Below are positions 1 to 11,402 of a DNA stretch of 64,000 bases, in pieces. The stretch is from Cinnamomum chago (lineage: Eukaryota; Streptophyta; Magnoliopsida; Laurales; Lauraceae). Each line of letters starts with the position of its first letter. The first letter of the stretch is position 1. The notes below the pieces were generated by a model that had not been told where the DNA came from, searched no databases, and saw nothing but the letters and a program-made list of their open reading frames with translations. Both the position numbers and the translations under genes were made by a program. The stretch lies in contig CP142454.1 of assembly GCA_038049695.1 (NCBI GenBank), positions 76,671,501-76,735,500 of the forward strand. Reading direction: 5' to 3'.

Positions 1-1797
1 TCGACATTGCGGTAATAGAATTCGGGATTCAAAAAATAACCTACATTATAAATATGTAGAATGTACTGTGAGCAAGCAAGATAATAAATACATTAGTTAG
101 GAAAACAAAAAAGTATCAAATTCAAAGATATATATTAATTACCTGCGGCATGCAATGGATGGTGCAACTGATCGTTCCAACGGGCATCAATAATCTTTAT
201 ATATTTTTCGTGATATCTAACATTTTCCATGATGGATTGCTTTGCCCGATCCATTGCTTCATATATAAAGCCCATTGTCGGCTTGTCATCACCATCTACA
301 AGCCGCAACACTTTAACTAAAGGCTCAAAAACCTTTAATATCTTCTTCACTTTCTTCCAAAATTTATTGTCCCTCATCAGGTTTGGGACTTCAAACTCCG
401 GACCACTAGTTGCATTGCCCCATCTCGAACGAAGCCATTCTTCTGATGCAAACATCTGAATGAGCTCCGTTCTAAACTTTACAAGGCTTTCCATAGCCAG
501 AAAATGGGTTGCAAACCTTGTTAATCCTGGACGCAGCAAGGCATGGTTATTTGTGTATCTTTTCATCAAGCTTAACACCCATGAATGATCATATATAAAT
601 CTTGTAATTCCTCTACATGCCTTGATCAATGAAGCCACTTTTGTCTTCTTCCAAGATGAGATCTATGCAGTGTGCTGCACATGGGGTCCAGAATAAATGG
701 GTCCTCTTCTCCATTAATTTCAAACTTGCTGCCTTGAAATTGGCGCCATTATCTGCAACAATCTGTACAATATACTCTTCTCCCACACTCTCTACAACTT
801 TATCCATAAGAGTGTATATATATGTGGTTGTCCGTCTATGTTCAGATGCATCGATGGACTTCACAAAGACGGTCCCAGCGACTGAATATACCAAAAAGTT
901 TATTAATTGTGTTTGGGTGCCGCTGGTCCACCCGTCACACATGATGGTAACACCATTTTGTTGCCACATGGGTCTAAATTTTTCCACCCAAGCCTTTATT
1001 TCTTTATATTCTTCTTCAAGATATTTAGTGCCCACATCATATACGGAGGGCGCCTGTATACCCCGCCCAGCTTCGGCGGTAACATCAAGAATAGTCTGGA
1101 AATATGGGGAATCTACTGCTGTAGGTGGTATGTTCTTGTGAATTAGCCATTTTGCTGTAGATTTGGCCAATCTATCTCTTGCAGCCTTCATTACCCCTTT
1201 CATAACACTTGATATTTTTGGTTGTTTAGCTCCCTCTTTTCTATGTGCTAGAGGATCAACAGGGGGAGGAACTGCTCTTCTTGTAGAGATAATTTCTACA
1301 TCAGCATCCCGTTCCCGGGTGCTAAATGCCCAACGTATGGACCCCGCAAAGCCCTTGCCCCTGCTTGGCACAGTAGACGATGAGCCCCCTGCATCATAAT
1401 ATTTGCTTCTAGCAAATGCACGACGTTCATATTCTTCTTGTTGGCTCATCAAAGACTCTCGGCGTGCAGCCTCCATTTGTGCATCTTCCTCCTCATCAAA
1501 ATATTCATCCCCAAATACATCATAACGGGCAGCATCAACATCTTGCCGCCTCTTTTCTTTTATCTCTACTTTTCTAGATTTGTTTTGGCCAACCAAAGCT
1601 TTCATTTGTTCTCTTACTTCCCTCGGTACTTCGGTACAGCCAACAACATTGCCAGATATGTGGCCCAAGTGGTGCTTGAATCTTGTAATGCCCCCATGGG
1701 TCACTCTTCCATAGAACTTGCATTTGATTTTCAACCTATTATTCTCAACTGCCTCACCAAAGCTCCATGCGGGATCAATATCACGAGGCATTTTCAC
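1..1797 (-). pseudogene. hAT-family transposase (BED finger + DUF659-type core), frameshifted, runs off the window start
   Basis: Two minus-strand reading frames (1797-613 and 638-135) together read as a plant hAT transposase, which would cut and paste a DNA transposon. The N-terminus has a BED-type zinc-finger region, but its second cysteine is tyrosine (CKFY here, CKFC in the two related fragments near 35.8 and 36.2 kb). An acidic/basic linker follows, then the DUF659-like core with CDGWTS, VADNGANF and CAAHCIDL. The frame is lost near 640-655, just after the CAAHCIDL block, and resumes in another frame with helices typical of the family (SLIKACRG, FIYDHSWVLSLMKR). The second part ends HHPLHAAG at a splice donor, and the coding sequence resumes at position 40 and leaves the window. 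The dimerisation domain is therefore not seen. The start at 1797 is chosen because a second Met and the family's MPRD opening follow at once. Probably dead: one frameshift and a damaged finger ligand. Confidence 0.88.
41..142 (-). other. Probable 102-bp intron in the hAT transposase
   Basis: Reading the minus strand, the exon ends GCAG and is followed by GTAATTAATA. The other side ends AATGTAG and resumes GTTATTTTTTG. Splicing makes an in-frame Gly-Tyr-Phe-Leu-Asn-Pro, which is what hAT transposases carry after HHPLHAAG. The GT-AG ends and the restored frame are seen directly; use of the intron is inferred. Confidence 0.75.
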
Positions 1798-1984
1798 TTA
1801 TCAAATGGCAAAGACAGATGGACTGAAATTGAATACCTGGCTACCTATAAATATAAACAAGTAGTATACTAGTATGTTAAAAATTAAAAAAAAACAAAGA
1901 AACATGTTAGAGGAAACTTATATCACAAATATAGGAACCATTTTCAAGACATTTGATTGGTATTCAAATATTAAAAATTATTTT

Positions 1985-3050
1985 TATTTTAAAAAATAAA
2001 TAAATCCAAAAATAAAAAATAGATAAAAATCAATAAACATTCAAAATGTGATGGATTGATCTATGGGAAACATAGATCTATCATTTACAATCAATTTCCA
2101 AGTGGTTTCATGGGTTGTCCATGAATATTCACATTTTTTTTTTCAAAAAATAAATAAATCCGAAAATAAAAAATAGAGAAAAATCAATAAAAATTTAAAA
2201 TGTGATGGATTGATCTATGGGAAATATAGATCTATCATTTACAAGCAATTTCCAAGTGGTTTCATGGGTTGTCCATGAATATTCACATTTTTTTTTTCAA
2301 AAAATAAATAAATCCGAAAATAAAAAATAGAGAAAAATCAATAAAAATTCAAAATGTGATGGATTGATCTATGGGAAACATAGATCTATCATTTACAAGC
2401 AATTTCCAAGTGGTTTCATGGGTTGTCCATGAATATTCACATTTTTTTTTTCAAAAAATAAATAAATCAGAAAATAAAAAATAGATAAAAATCAATAAAA
2501 ATTCAAAATGTGATGGATTGATCTATGGGAAACATAGATCTATCATTTACAAGCAATTTCCAAGTGGTTTCATGGGTTGTCCATGAATATTCACATTTTT
2601 TTTTTCAAAAAATAAATAAATCAGAAAATAAAAAATAGATAAAAATCAATAAAAATTCAAAATGTGATGGATTGATCTATGGGAAACATAGATCTATCAT
2701 TTACAAACAATTTCCAAGTGGTTTCATGGGTTGTCCATGAGTATTCACATTTTTTTTTTCACAAAATAAATAAATCCGAAAATAAAAAATAGAGAAAAAT
2801 CAATAAACATTCAAAATGTGTTGATTTGATCTATGGGAAACATAGATCTATCATTTACAAGCAATTTCCAAGTGGTTTCATGGGTTGTCCATGAATATTC
2901 ACATTTTTTTTTTCAAAAAATAAATAAATCCGAAAATAAAAAATAGATAAAAATCAATAAAAATTCAAAATGTGTTGATTTGATCTATGGGAAACATAGC
3001 AATATGAAGCTATTTTCAAGTTGTTTCATGAGTTTTCCATAAGTGATAAT
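1985..3050. repeat. 154-bp tandem repeat array, about seven copies, each with two short hairpins
   Basis: The anchor GTGATGGATTGATCTATGG (or its GTGTTGATTT variant) recurs at 2048, 2202, 2356, 2510, 2664, 2818 and 2972, exactly 154 bp apart each time. Each unit holds an A-rich stretch and two perfect short palindromes: GATCTATG-ggaaa-CATAGATC and TTCATGG-gttgt-CCATGAA. The last unit decays by about 3050. The array lies upstream of the hAT transposase start. The flank next to the array (1940-1980) is nearly the same as 44420-44455, so the array is probably the hAT element's 5' non-coding end. Confidence 0.9.
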
Positions 3051-3084
3051 GTTTTTTTTTTTTTACTTCCGATATTTACTTCCT

Positions 3085-5322
3085 TGATTTCAAGTACTTT
3101 GTAACATTCATTGATGACTACAGCAAATTTACTTGGACTTATTTATTACATTCTAAGTTTGATGTTCTTAATGCATTTAAATTTTTTGTTAACTATGTTG
3201 AAAACCAATTTTCCAACTGCATTAAAACTTTGCGCTCAGACTCAAGGGGGGAGTATGTTTCCAAGGATTTTCAATCATTTTTAAACATTAAAGGAATCAT
3301 TTCTCAACGTACCTGTTCGTATACTCCACAACAAAATGGAGTCGCGGAACGGAAAAATAGACATCTTCTTGATGTAACTAGAACTCTTCTGAATGAATCA
3401 TCCGCTCCCCTTCGTTTTTGTGGACTGAAGCTCTCACCACGGCTGTCTATCTCATAAACCGCCTTCCATCACCTACCATTGCTCATTTCACGCCTCATTT
3501 TAAAACTGTTTGGTCATCATCCTATGTTTGATCACCTACATACCTTTGGTTGTGTTTGCTTCGTTCATCTACCTCCCACAGAAAGAACGAAACTAACAGC
3601 GCAATCTCGCAGGTGTGCCTTTTTGGGTTATGCCACTAATCAAAAAGGTTTTGGTTGTTATGATCCCATTGGCCGTCGTATCAGGGTTTCTCGAAATGTT
3701 ATTTTCTTTGAAAATCAATAATTCTTTCAAACTCACATGGACTATCCTCATCCATCTTCACCAGCTCTCTTACCCGGTTTTTCGGATCAAACAACTGTTA
3801 CTCGGTTTAATCCTACTTTTGTATATCACCGACGGGAAAAACCTACCACTGCAGATGGCCGCCTCCTGATCCTCCACCAGCAAATGGTTCAATGCCTACT
3901 CATGCCTTGCGTCGCTCCACCAGAAATTCTTTGATGCATACTTCTTTGATGACCACCCTATCTTCTGTTTCTATCCCAAGTTCGTATTTGCAGGCTGTAT
4001 AATAAGATTGCTGGAACCAGGCCATGAAGGAGGAATCGGAATCACACCTGGGATATTGTGGAGTGTCCTTCAGCAGTTAAACCCATTGGTTGCAAATGGA
4101 TCTACTCGATCAAACTTAAATCTGATGGGTCCTTGGATAGACACAAAGCTCGACTTGTGGCACTCGAAAATAGACAAGAGTATGGCATTGACTACGAGGA
4201 AACATTTGCACCTGTGGCAAAAATGACATCTGTTCGATTACTTCTCGCCATTACTGTATCTAAATCTTGGCCATTATACCAAATGGATGTCAAAAATGCA
4301 TTTCTCCATGGGGATCTGCAAGAAGAAGTCTATATGCGTATACCACAAGGCGTCTCCTCTCCCTTCAAGCGGTCTGTCTGTCGACTGCGCAAATCGCTTT
4401 ATGGTCTAAAAGCAAGCTCCTCGAGCATGGTTCGAAACCTTCAGAGGTCACTTATGCGAAAGTGGCTTTACTCAGAGCCCTTATGATCCATCTCTCTTTC
4501 TATGCCAAACATCTACTGAGGTTACTGTGCTTCTGGTATATGTTGACGATATTATTATCTCTGGCACGGATGCTGGTATGATCAAATCTCTCCAAGATTC
4601 CCTACGGCATTACTTCCATATGAAGGATTTGTGCCATTTGCATTATTTTTTGGGCTTAAAGGTGCATCAATCTCCCAAAGGTCTATTTGTTAATCAACCC
4701 AAATACACATTAGACCTTATCAAGTTGGCTGACCTCCAAGATTCTTCGCTTGTTGATACGCCTGTCGAGTACAGATGATGGCGATCTTCTTCCTGATCCT
4801 CATACCAACCGGCGCCTGGTGGGAAGTCTTATCTATCTCACCATCACTAGACCTGACATATCCTATGCTGTTAATCTTGTGAGCCAGTTCATGACAGCTC
4901 CTCGACACCTTCCTATAACAACTGTCCATCGTGGTTTATATTACCTCATCTGACCGCTTATGCGGATGCTGACTGGGCAGGCTGTCAAGACACACATTGT
5001 TCTACTACTGGTTGGTGCATGTACCTTGGAAATTCGCTCATTTCTTGGAAATGCAAGAAACAAGAACGTGTCCCGCTCTTCCACGGAAGCTGAATATAGG
5101 GCAATGTCTTCTGCTTGTTCTGAGATCTTGGCTACGGAGACTTCTTTCGGAACTTGGGTTCACTCAAACCTCTCCTACTTCATTGCATGCCGACAATACT
5201 GGGGCTATCCGAATCATTGAAAATCCCGTCTTCCATGAACGTACCAAACATATCGAAGTTGACTGTCACTTTATTCGGGATGCATATAAGCGGGATGTCA
5301 TTAGTCTACCTCATGTCCCTAC
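3085..5322 (+). pseudogene. Ty1/copia pol remnant (integrase, RT, RNase H), 5'-truncated and frameshifted
   Basis: This is the second half of a copia polyprotein. It begins inside the integrase core (FVTFIDDYSKFTW near 3100, then YTPQQNGVAERKNRHLLD near 3320-3370). It continues through the copia RT (RPIGCKW-type block near 4080, YGIDYEETFAPVAKM near 4180, LYQMDVKNAFLHGDL near 4275, and the intact catalytic YVDDIIIS near 4540). The RNase H/3' end is at 5050-5320 ([27 protein letters not shown]). Gag, protease and the 5' LTR are missing; the left edge abuts AT-rich hAT repeat DNA. Several frameshifts and a stop near 4780 break the frame. The last codons are cut by a solo LTR at 5323 and resume at 7342. 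It is related to, but clearly diverged from, the complete copia element at 28.7-34.1 kb. Confidence 0.93.
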
Positions 5323-7336
5323 TGTTGGGATTGGTGTATGCCCTAAAGCCCACTGACTGCACTCACATCTCTGTTACTGGATATTTATTGGTTATTTAAT
5401 AGAATGACATCTTTCTCTTTCTGCTTGTGTATATGTATGGTTGTATGAGGCCCATTGTTTCTAGTAAATGACTTGGGTGTGTAGTGGCTACACACAGTTA
5501 GGTCTGAGTCATGGACACTTGAAACAATAAACTTGTTCATAACTGAGAGATGGAGTTGGGCACTTCATCTTGGTATAAGTTATAATGAGATACTCTCCTG
5601 TATTCAGGGTGACTTACCTAAGTCACGGGAGGCTTTTCCGGATTTATCTCATTAGTGCATGTGTCATGCATTGAACAGGACCACTTGTAGGTGTGATCTC
5701 TAAAATAGTACTATCACAGAGAGAGATCAAATCACCTCTTGCTACTGAGTGACCAGTGCTCTTAATCTTGAGCATTTGTGGATGAACTGGCGAAGTCGAG
5801 TTCTTTTACTTTAATTCACTATGGGTGAGATCCTGTTCATGGGTCAACAACTCTGTGTTTTGGGTGCTCGGGCTTGATTAGTTGGGACGTGCAAATGCAA
5901 TATAGAATCTATGCCATCAAGTGATGGAATGATCGTCCCCTTAGAATTATCCGATTAATCATCAGAATCTAAGATCTTAGTATATGGATGTTCCATATGG
6001 ATATTGAACTTGTGGATCGCTCCCTGGATCAAGAGAATGATATCCGGATGATGATTAAGTCAAGGGTATGAAGTTCTAAGGATGAGATGTAATCAAGAAG
6101 GTAGATAGTACATTGGTTAACCTACTTGATTATGGATGTTACATAGAGGGGCATTGTGGTCATTATACTTGGTAGGTCAAAGACAATCGTCTATTTATGA
6201 TGAGCTTTATTTGCAATTTAATATTTGTCCCTGGAGTGCAACCATAACTCTCTAGTGGAATGAGTTAAGGTTAAAATGATCTTAATGTTGCTATGGGGTT
6301 AGCATGGACATTTTGGTCATTTTGGGAGCCAAGGGCAAATATGTCTTTTGGTCCCTCTTCTAGCCACTTTCCTATATTGGCATGGTTTCCTAATTTAATT
6401 AGATGATATGTGGTTGAATTAATTTTGTGGAAGAATAATTTTGAGTTTAAATTCAAATAGGCTTTTGATGGCATACATGAATTTAACTCTAGCTAAATTA
6501 TTAACTAGTGGGCGATGGTGTGTTTAGCTTTCTTGTGGGCCAGCCATAAGTGGAGCCCCTTGTGTGAGGTTTCCAAGTTTAACTAGGTTTCTTTACTTGG
6601 AAGGAACAACTCCTCTTTGGGTAAGAATTCCTATAATTAAAGCTTACTAATCTTTAGTATCTTTAATTAGAGAGTGTTGCACAACTAAGGGGGCTGGTTG
6701 CTTATTTTATGGGATTGTCATTCCTATTAGAAAGAGTGCTCTCTTAAAAGGAATGTGATCTTTATAAATAGAGAGGAACAACCCTTGGGCGTGCAACATA
6801 GAAAACAAAGAAAAAAACAAGTGCTGGAATTAACCCTAGGGCGTGAAACACTTGGAGCCCCATTGGCCGCCCAAGACAAGAAGAAGCACACTCACTCCCA
6901 GCCCTTGCTGCCCTCTTCTTCTTCATAGGAGAGGAGATCAGGTCCTAGTCTTCTTTCCATAAAGTGTAGTTCAGAAAAACCCTTCTTGGATTCCATATTT
7001 TGATCCCACAATCAACACCAATCAGATTGGGTTGTGGAATAGAAGAGAAGATCAAAAGGAAAGTTGCTGCAGTAAATTCCTGCAACTTGTATAGCTGATT
7101 GCAGGCTTGTGATCAGCAGTTTGCAAGTTCAGTTTCAGAGATTTGAAGACTTCATATCAGCAAGGTATTAGTCCTCTATCATCTCCTTTCTTTCTACACA
7201 TGTTGATCATGATTTCATGGAGTTTTATGCATGTTTCATGGCTGCCAAATCAGATTAGTTTCAGTGTTTTAAAAACTAGATCAGCCATGGACGTCCTCTG
7301 TCATATGATTTCAGATCTGTAATGCATTATCTTTCA
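5323..7336 (+). mobile_element. Solo LTR (2,014 bp) inserted in copia pol, with perfect 5-bp TSD
   Basis: The insert begins TGTTGGGATTGGTG and ends ATCTTTCA, i.e. TG...CA. It is flanked by CCTAC at 5318-5322 and CCTAC at 7337-7341. Removing it and one CCTAC rejoins the copia reading frame (Pro-Thr-Glu-Phe), which supports the boundaries. It encodes no retroelement protein, no primer site follows it, and no second LTR is present, so it is a solo LTR left by LTR-LTR recombination. A TATA-like TTTATAAATA at 6761-6770 gives the plus orientation. The parent lineage is not determined; the start resembles plant copia LTRs. Confidence 0.9.
6761..6770 (+). promoter_or_regulatory. TATA box of the solo LTR
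   Basis: TTTATAAATA lies about 570 bp before the LTR's 3' end, where a U3/R boundary is plausible. Inferred from sequence only. Confidence 0.5.
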
Positions 7337-7341
7337 CCTAC

Positions 7342-7440
7342 AGAGTTTCAATTTGCAGATATCTTCACAAAGGGACTTCCCCGGCCTCGACATCAATTTC
7401 TTGTTTCCAAATTGCTGCTTTACGACTCCCCAGCATCAAT
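7342..7440 (+). pseudogene. Last codons of the split copia pol
   Basis: After the solo LTR the frame resumes with FADIFTKGLPRPRHQFLVSK and ends ..SPASI-stop, as in the copia element at 33.8 kb. A polypurine tract (TTGAGGGGGT, 7441-7450) follows and precedes the 3' LTR. Confidence 0.9.
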
Positions 7441-7450
7441 TTGAGGGGGT

Positions 7451-7714
7451 TGTCAATCCAAGCCCAGGCCCATTTTGGGCCCAGTCATCATATCTTACTT
7501 AGTCAAAGACAATTGTACAAACTTAGTTTGTAAAACTAAATTTTAGGATCTAGATAAGATGAGTTATTGATATTTGCATGTAATCAGGGCATTCAGCCCC
7601 TATGTAAGATGAGAACAGTCGACTCAGCCCCTATATAAGATGAAAACAGTCGACCCTCATGGGCACTACATTCAGCATACCTTTTGTGTTTTCTTTCCAT
7701 CTCTCTCAATGACA
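7451..7714 (+). repeat. 3' LTR of the truncated copia element
   Basis: It starts TGTCAATCCAAGCC directly after the polypurine tract and ends ..CAATGACA. Sequence beyond 7714 matches EPRV leader DNA found elsewhere in this window (CCGGAAGCATA motif, reverse strand). The LTR start TGTCAA and end TGACA resemble the LTRs of the complete copia element. There is no 5' partner in the window. Confidence 0.8.
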
Positions 7715-8170
7715 CCACCTATGCTTCCGGTAATCCTAGGTCTCTTCTGGTTAAGACTTAATCAGTCTTCTCTGCAAAACAGTATTTTTACTGTTTGGGA
7801 AATATAGTAACAGGACTCATCTTCAACCACCTACAGTACTCGGACGGTATGGACGAAACGCCTTGATGCCTTCCACGGCTAACGGCAACAGTCCCTGGAG
7901 TCCGTACAGAGGTATGGGTCTCACTATGGCCTTTACTACATTATACTAAATTAAACAGTAAGAGAGGTTGGATAATTAAAAACATAATGGTAGATAATAA
8001 CAAACATATTATTATAATGACATAAAGTTTACAAACAAAACCATTACAACTTAGAGAGACGCCCTTCCAGCTATTTTGGAAGAGCCTTAGCCTATCATAC
8101 CTTGGGGGTAGTCAAAGCTTCTAAGTTTCCTTCCTACCAATCTCCTCTACTTACTTCTTCTACAAGTTGT

Positions 8171-8182
8171 CCTTATATAAGG
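8171..8182 (-). promoter_or_regulatory. EPRV TATA box (CCTTATATAAGG)
   Basis: The 12-bp palindrome CCTTATATAAGG sits where the related copies carry CCTATAAAAGG (24802-24812, 28339-28349). A conserved leader follows on the minus strand. In this family such boxes drive the pregenomic RNA; activity here is unknown. Confidence 0.6.
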
Positions 8183-8429
8183 CAACAAGCTGTCGGACTT
8201 CAAAAACTCAAAATTACATTGGAATAAAAGATAGAGTATCTACAGCCTGTGCGGGGAGCAGCCTCGTGGATGGAGCTTCTTTTTCGAAAACCAAGGAAGC
8301 CATTATCAGGCTCAGCCGAAAGCAGCAGATTCTGTCTTTAGCTTTTTCCTGTTTCGCCGGACTCTGTGCTGCATGCACTTTGACCGGTGCTGGGTCTGTC
8401 GGTAAGCGACCCGAGTTGGTGATCTAACA

Positions 8430-8960
8430 TGATAGCTGGAGCAATCTTCTGTGCTTCCTCGAGGATCCGAGGTTCAGTCATTCCCAGTGAAGTAACTTCT
8501 GGGAGAGGACATGGAAGGTATATTTTTAAAAGGGGCATGTCCTTTTTTTACCTTCTGAACAGTGCTTGATCCAACCTCCAGGGCTTGAATCACCAAAGTA
8601 GAGGAATAGTACAAAGTGTACCATTCTGTGCCCTTTTTTCCCAACTGGTAGCTGATGTCTTCAATTGTAAGGGCTCTCTGCTTGGAGACATCATATCTTG
8701 TATACGCCTCTGGTGTTTCTAAATCATCATGGTTTAGGATAATTAGGTCTTGAATTTCAGGGTAAATCCTGATTAGTGAAAAGTCTCCTAGTGTAAGAAC
8801 ATAGGTTCCAAGAGAATAAGGATATTCTTTTATTGCCCTTTTGAGGACTTTAGTGATATCTGCTGGGAGAATTCGCAGATTTTCTTCATCATGAATGTCA
8901 ATATATCTGACAGGCCCAATATTGAAAGTACTTCTTTTTGCTCTTAAAAAACTTTATTTC
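8430..8960 (-). pseudogene. EPRV ORF B, C-terminal part, broken
   Basis: The minus strand reads the same protein as 27.6-28.17 kb, including KGTEWYTLYYSSTLVIQ and KQRALTIEDISYQL. It contains a block (ETPEAYTRYD) that the 27.8-kb copy has lost. A frameshift destroys the end near 8530. Function unknown. It lies immediately upstream of a promoter, the position that the transactivator gene holds in caulimoviruses, but I see no sequence that proves such a role. Confidence 0.6.
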
Positions 8961-9044
8961 CTGCTCTGCCTGTAAGCCAAATCATGGGACTTGATTTATT
9001 TCCTGCCTGTAAGGCGTTTCGTCCAAACCGTCCGAGTACTGTAG

Positions 9045-9955
9045 GTGGTTGAAGATGAGTCCTGTTACTATATTTCCCAAACAGTAAAAATAAAAGTATT
9101 ACCTGCAACTAAAAAACAAAAGTACAATGTTTTGGCCTTTGTACATCAAGAAGGAAACAATGTTTCCCTAAAGTTTGTTAAACCTACTATGGTTAAGCAA
9201 GTAACCGATGAAGAATTAGAAGATGATTTCAATACTCCAACTCAATTCATCTGCTCTAGACCAAAAACAGCCGAACAAGGCTATCATAGAAAATCTTTGG
9301 ATAAGAAAGGCCAGTGATAAAATTACTCAGGTCTAATTCATCTGCTAGCTTGCATTCCTTAGATCCTCCCATCAGCCTCAATATGATGAACTTTGAGGAA
9401 GCAAAGGACTTCAAACAAATTGAGTCAATTATCAAAGGAAATAAACTTCCTTCGAAAATAGAAGCCCAGCCACCTATAATGCTAAATACAATTAGCATAG
9501 ATGGCAATCAAGATATAGATGAAACCATAAAGCCAAACACAGTTCTTAAGGTTCCCATCTATTCTCAAGACAACAATGGCCTATCAAAAGAAAGGAAAAT
9601 TTTTTGAAGGAAAGACATTCATGCCTGAACAACCTATGAATCCAATAGGTATCAAGTTAAAACTAGAAGGCGTCAGAGACATAGAAAAATGGCAAAAACA
9701 AATGGAAATTTGTTTTACCATGAAGCCGGAATGGGATGTGGCAAGTTGTCACATGGTTCGTGATCATATGAAGACCCTAAAAAAAGGGTCTACTGCAGAA
9801 CATGTAGCTCTTCTTAGGAAATTCGAAGAAGAAGAATACATGGATAAAAGGAATGTAGACGGATATGTCTACCTCCTTTCTAGAGAGTTCATTGGCCAAA
9901 CCAAAACTATAACTCTCAAACTTCTTTTATCAACAAAGGAGTAATTCCAGATAGT
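9045..9955 (+). pseudogene. EPRV polyprotein fragment (movement protein end and capsid-like region), broken
   Basis: Three overlapping plus-strand frames (9045-9317, 9314-9607, 9576-9944) match, in order, the minus-strand polyprotein at 23813-22919. Shared pieces include FVHQEGNNVSLKF, a Ser-rich joint (KLLRSNSSASLHSL), QPPIMLNTISIDG, GKFFEGKTFMPEQPM and an acidic helix (HVALLRKFEEEEYMDKRNVDGY). The first part corresponds to the C-terminal side of a 30K-type movement protein; the later part has the position and composition of a capsid region, which is an inference. At least two frameshifts break it. At its left edge it is fused to leader DNA (9017-9090) normally found next to ORF B, so the junction is a rearrangement. 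Confidence 0.7.
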
Positions 9956-10619
9956 CTTATGGTTGATCTAGAAGCAGAGCTAACTCTATCCCCTTCACTA
10001 TTAAGAGACAAACCAAGTTCCTTCTCCTTAAGATCCAGAACACCTTACATAAGATGACGGGGCAGGAGACAGTGGGACATGTGCTACTAGTGAATATTAC
10101 CAATATGATGACGAAGACTGTAGAGGACGTCCAGGAATTTCTAGAAAGAATGGAAAGGACCCGTGGTTATCAACGGCGTCAGAATCTCACCACCTGGTCC
10201 TGTAGGTATAATAATGAGCAAGGAAATATGCGTAGAGATGTTGGAGGACAACAAGCGCATCATGGGCTGATTCGTGGAACCCTAGTTTTATATAGTGCAT
10301 TTGGACTTCACCAACTCTCTACTTTCACAATACTCCTTCCTTCACAATGTTCTAGTTTTTTCTTATGAGGTTTTCATTACTTTCTTAGTCAGAAACATGA
10401 CATGTGAAAAAACTAATCATCACTATTATTTTCTATTTATATAGCGATACAAGACCTATTAGAAAATGGGTACTCTCAAAAAGCTGGGTGAGAGAAGGTG
10501 AGATAAAAGACAAGCAGATCGAAATAGAGTAACTCATTAGTTTATATAAATATAATAGACTAACCATCCTTATAAATATAATAACATGTGGGTTATGGTC
10601 CACCTATGCTTCTAATCAT
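9956..10619 (+). other. EPRV-derived, no intact gene
   Basis: 9956-10370 holds broken frames downstream of the capsid-like region, with short acidic and basic pieces but no recognised motif. From about 10545 the sequence, read on the minus strand, is the shared leader segment GGACCATAACCCACATG also seen at 21440 and (variant) 34230. Confidence 0.5.
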
Positions 10620-11402
10620 CTTGGTCCTTTTCTCTAAAGCTTTTTTGTAGCCTCTGGGAGGAACAGTATTTCGATGTTCAATAATGCAGTATCTTTAGGA
10701 CTCGTCTTGGTCCATAGCCCCCCTATGCAAACAACGGACAACAACGCCTAACGCCCTCCATTGGCTAACGGCAAAACAGTCCTCTTGGTCCATAGGTATC
10801 CGACTATCACTACAGCCTTACTACATTCTTCATCAGAGATAGAGTAAGCATGTAGAGAAACATAATAGCAAAGTATAACAAAGATATTATTACAAATGTA
10901 ATAAAGGTTAAGAATACAAACATATTACAAGGTAGGCATCGCCCTTCCGGCTACTCCGGAGTCCATACCTCACAAGCTTCCTATCTTCTATCTTCTCCAA
11001 TCTTTCGTTGGAGATTCTACTACAAGCTTTCGCCTTTTTTGTAGCCTCTGGGAGGAACAGTATCTCGCTGTTCAATAATGCAGTATCTTTAGGACTCGTC
11101 TTCTAGCCCCCTATGCAGACAACGGACAACAATGCCTAACGCCCTCCATTGGCTAACGGCAAAACAGTCCTCTTGGTCCACAGGTATCCGACTATCACTA
11201 TAGCCTTACTACATTCTTCTCCATCAGAGATAGAGTAAGCATGCGGAAACATAATAACAAATCATAACAAACATAAGCAAGGCTAAGAATACAAACATAT
11301 TACAAGGTAGGCATCGCCCTTCCGGCTACTCCGGAGAGAGGCCTAGCCTTCCATACCTCACAAGCTTCCAATCTTTCATTGGAGGTTCGACTACAACTTT
11401 TC
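10620..11402 (-). repeat. Two tandem copies (~400 bp each) of an EPRV leader, minus orientation
   Basis: 10625-11031 and 11035-11402 are direct copies. Each reads TTTTTTGTAGCCTCTGGGAGG, then an AGGACTCGTCTT block, GCCCTCCATTGGCTAACGG, and a TACAAGGTAGGCATCGCCC block ending near an AAGCTTTCGCC or equivalent. The same segment is present once, in the plus orientation, at 21035-21420 next to its TATA box. The second copy stops at 11402, exactly where a truncated gypsy LTR begins. Confidence 0.8.

Larger units (their letters stand above)
7715..9016 (-). mobile_element. EPRV fragment: ORF B 3' half, promoter and leader, minus orientation
   Basis: Read on the minus strand this block is ORF B (about 8960-8430), a TATA promoter (8171-8182), a leader with the GGGCGTCTCTCTAAG element, and a downstream leader ending near the GGAAGCATAGGTGG motif at 7715. 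The same order occurs at 26.7-28.67 kb and, on the minus strand, at 26.3-24.7 kb. An 80-bp part of its leader (7783-7865) recurs inverted at 9016-9090. It looks like one of several broken integrants of a caulimovirid-like virus. Confidence 0.7.

Noticed and set aside
629..1872. Plus-strand ORFs over the hAT region (for example 629-1141, 1438-1872)
   Set aside because: Antisense shadows of the hAT transposase; no motif of their own.
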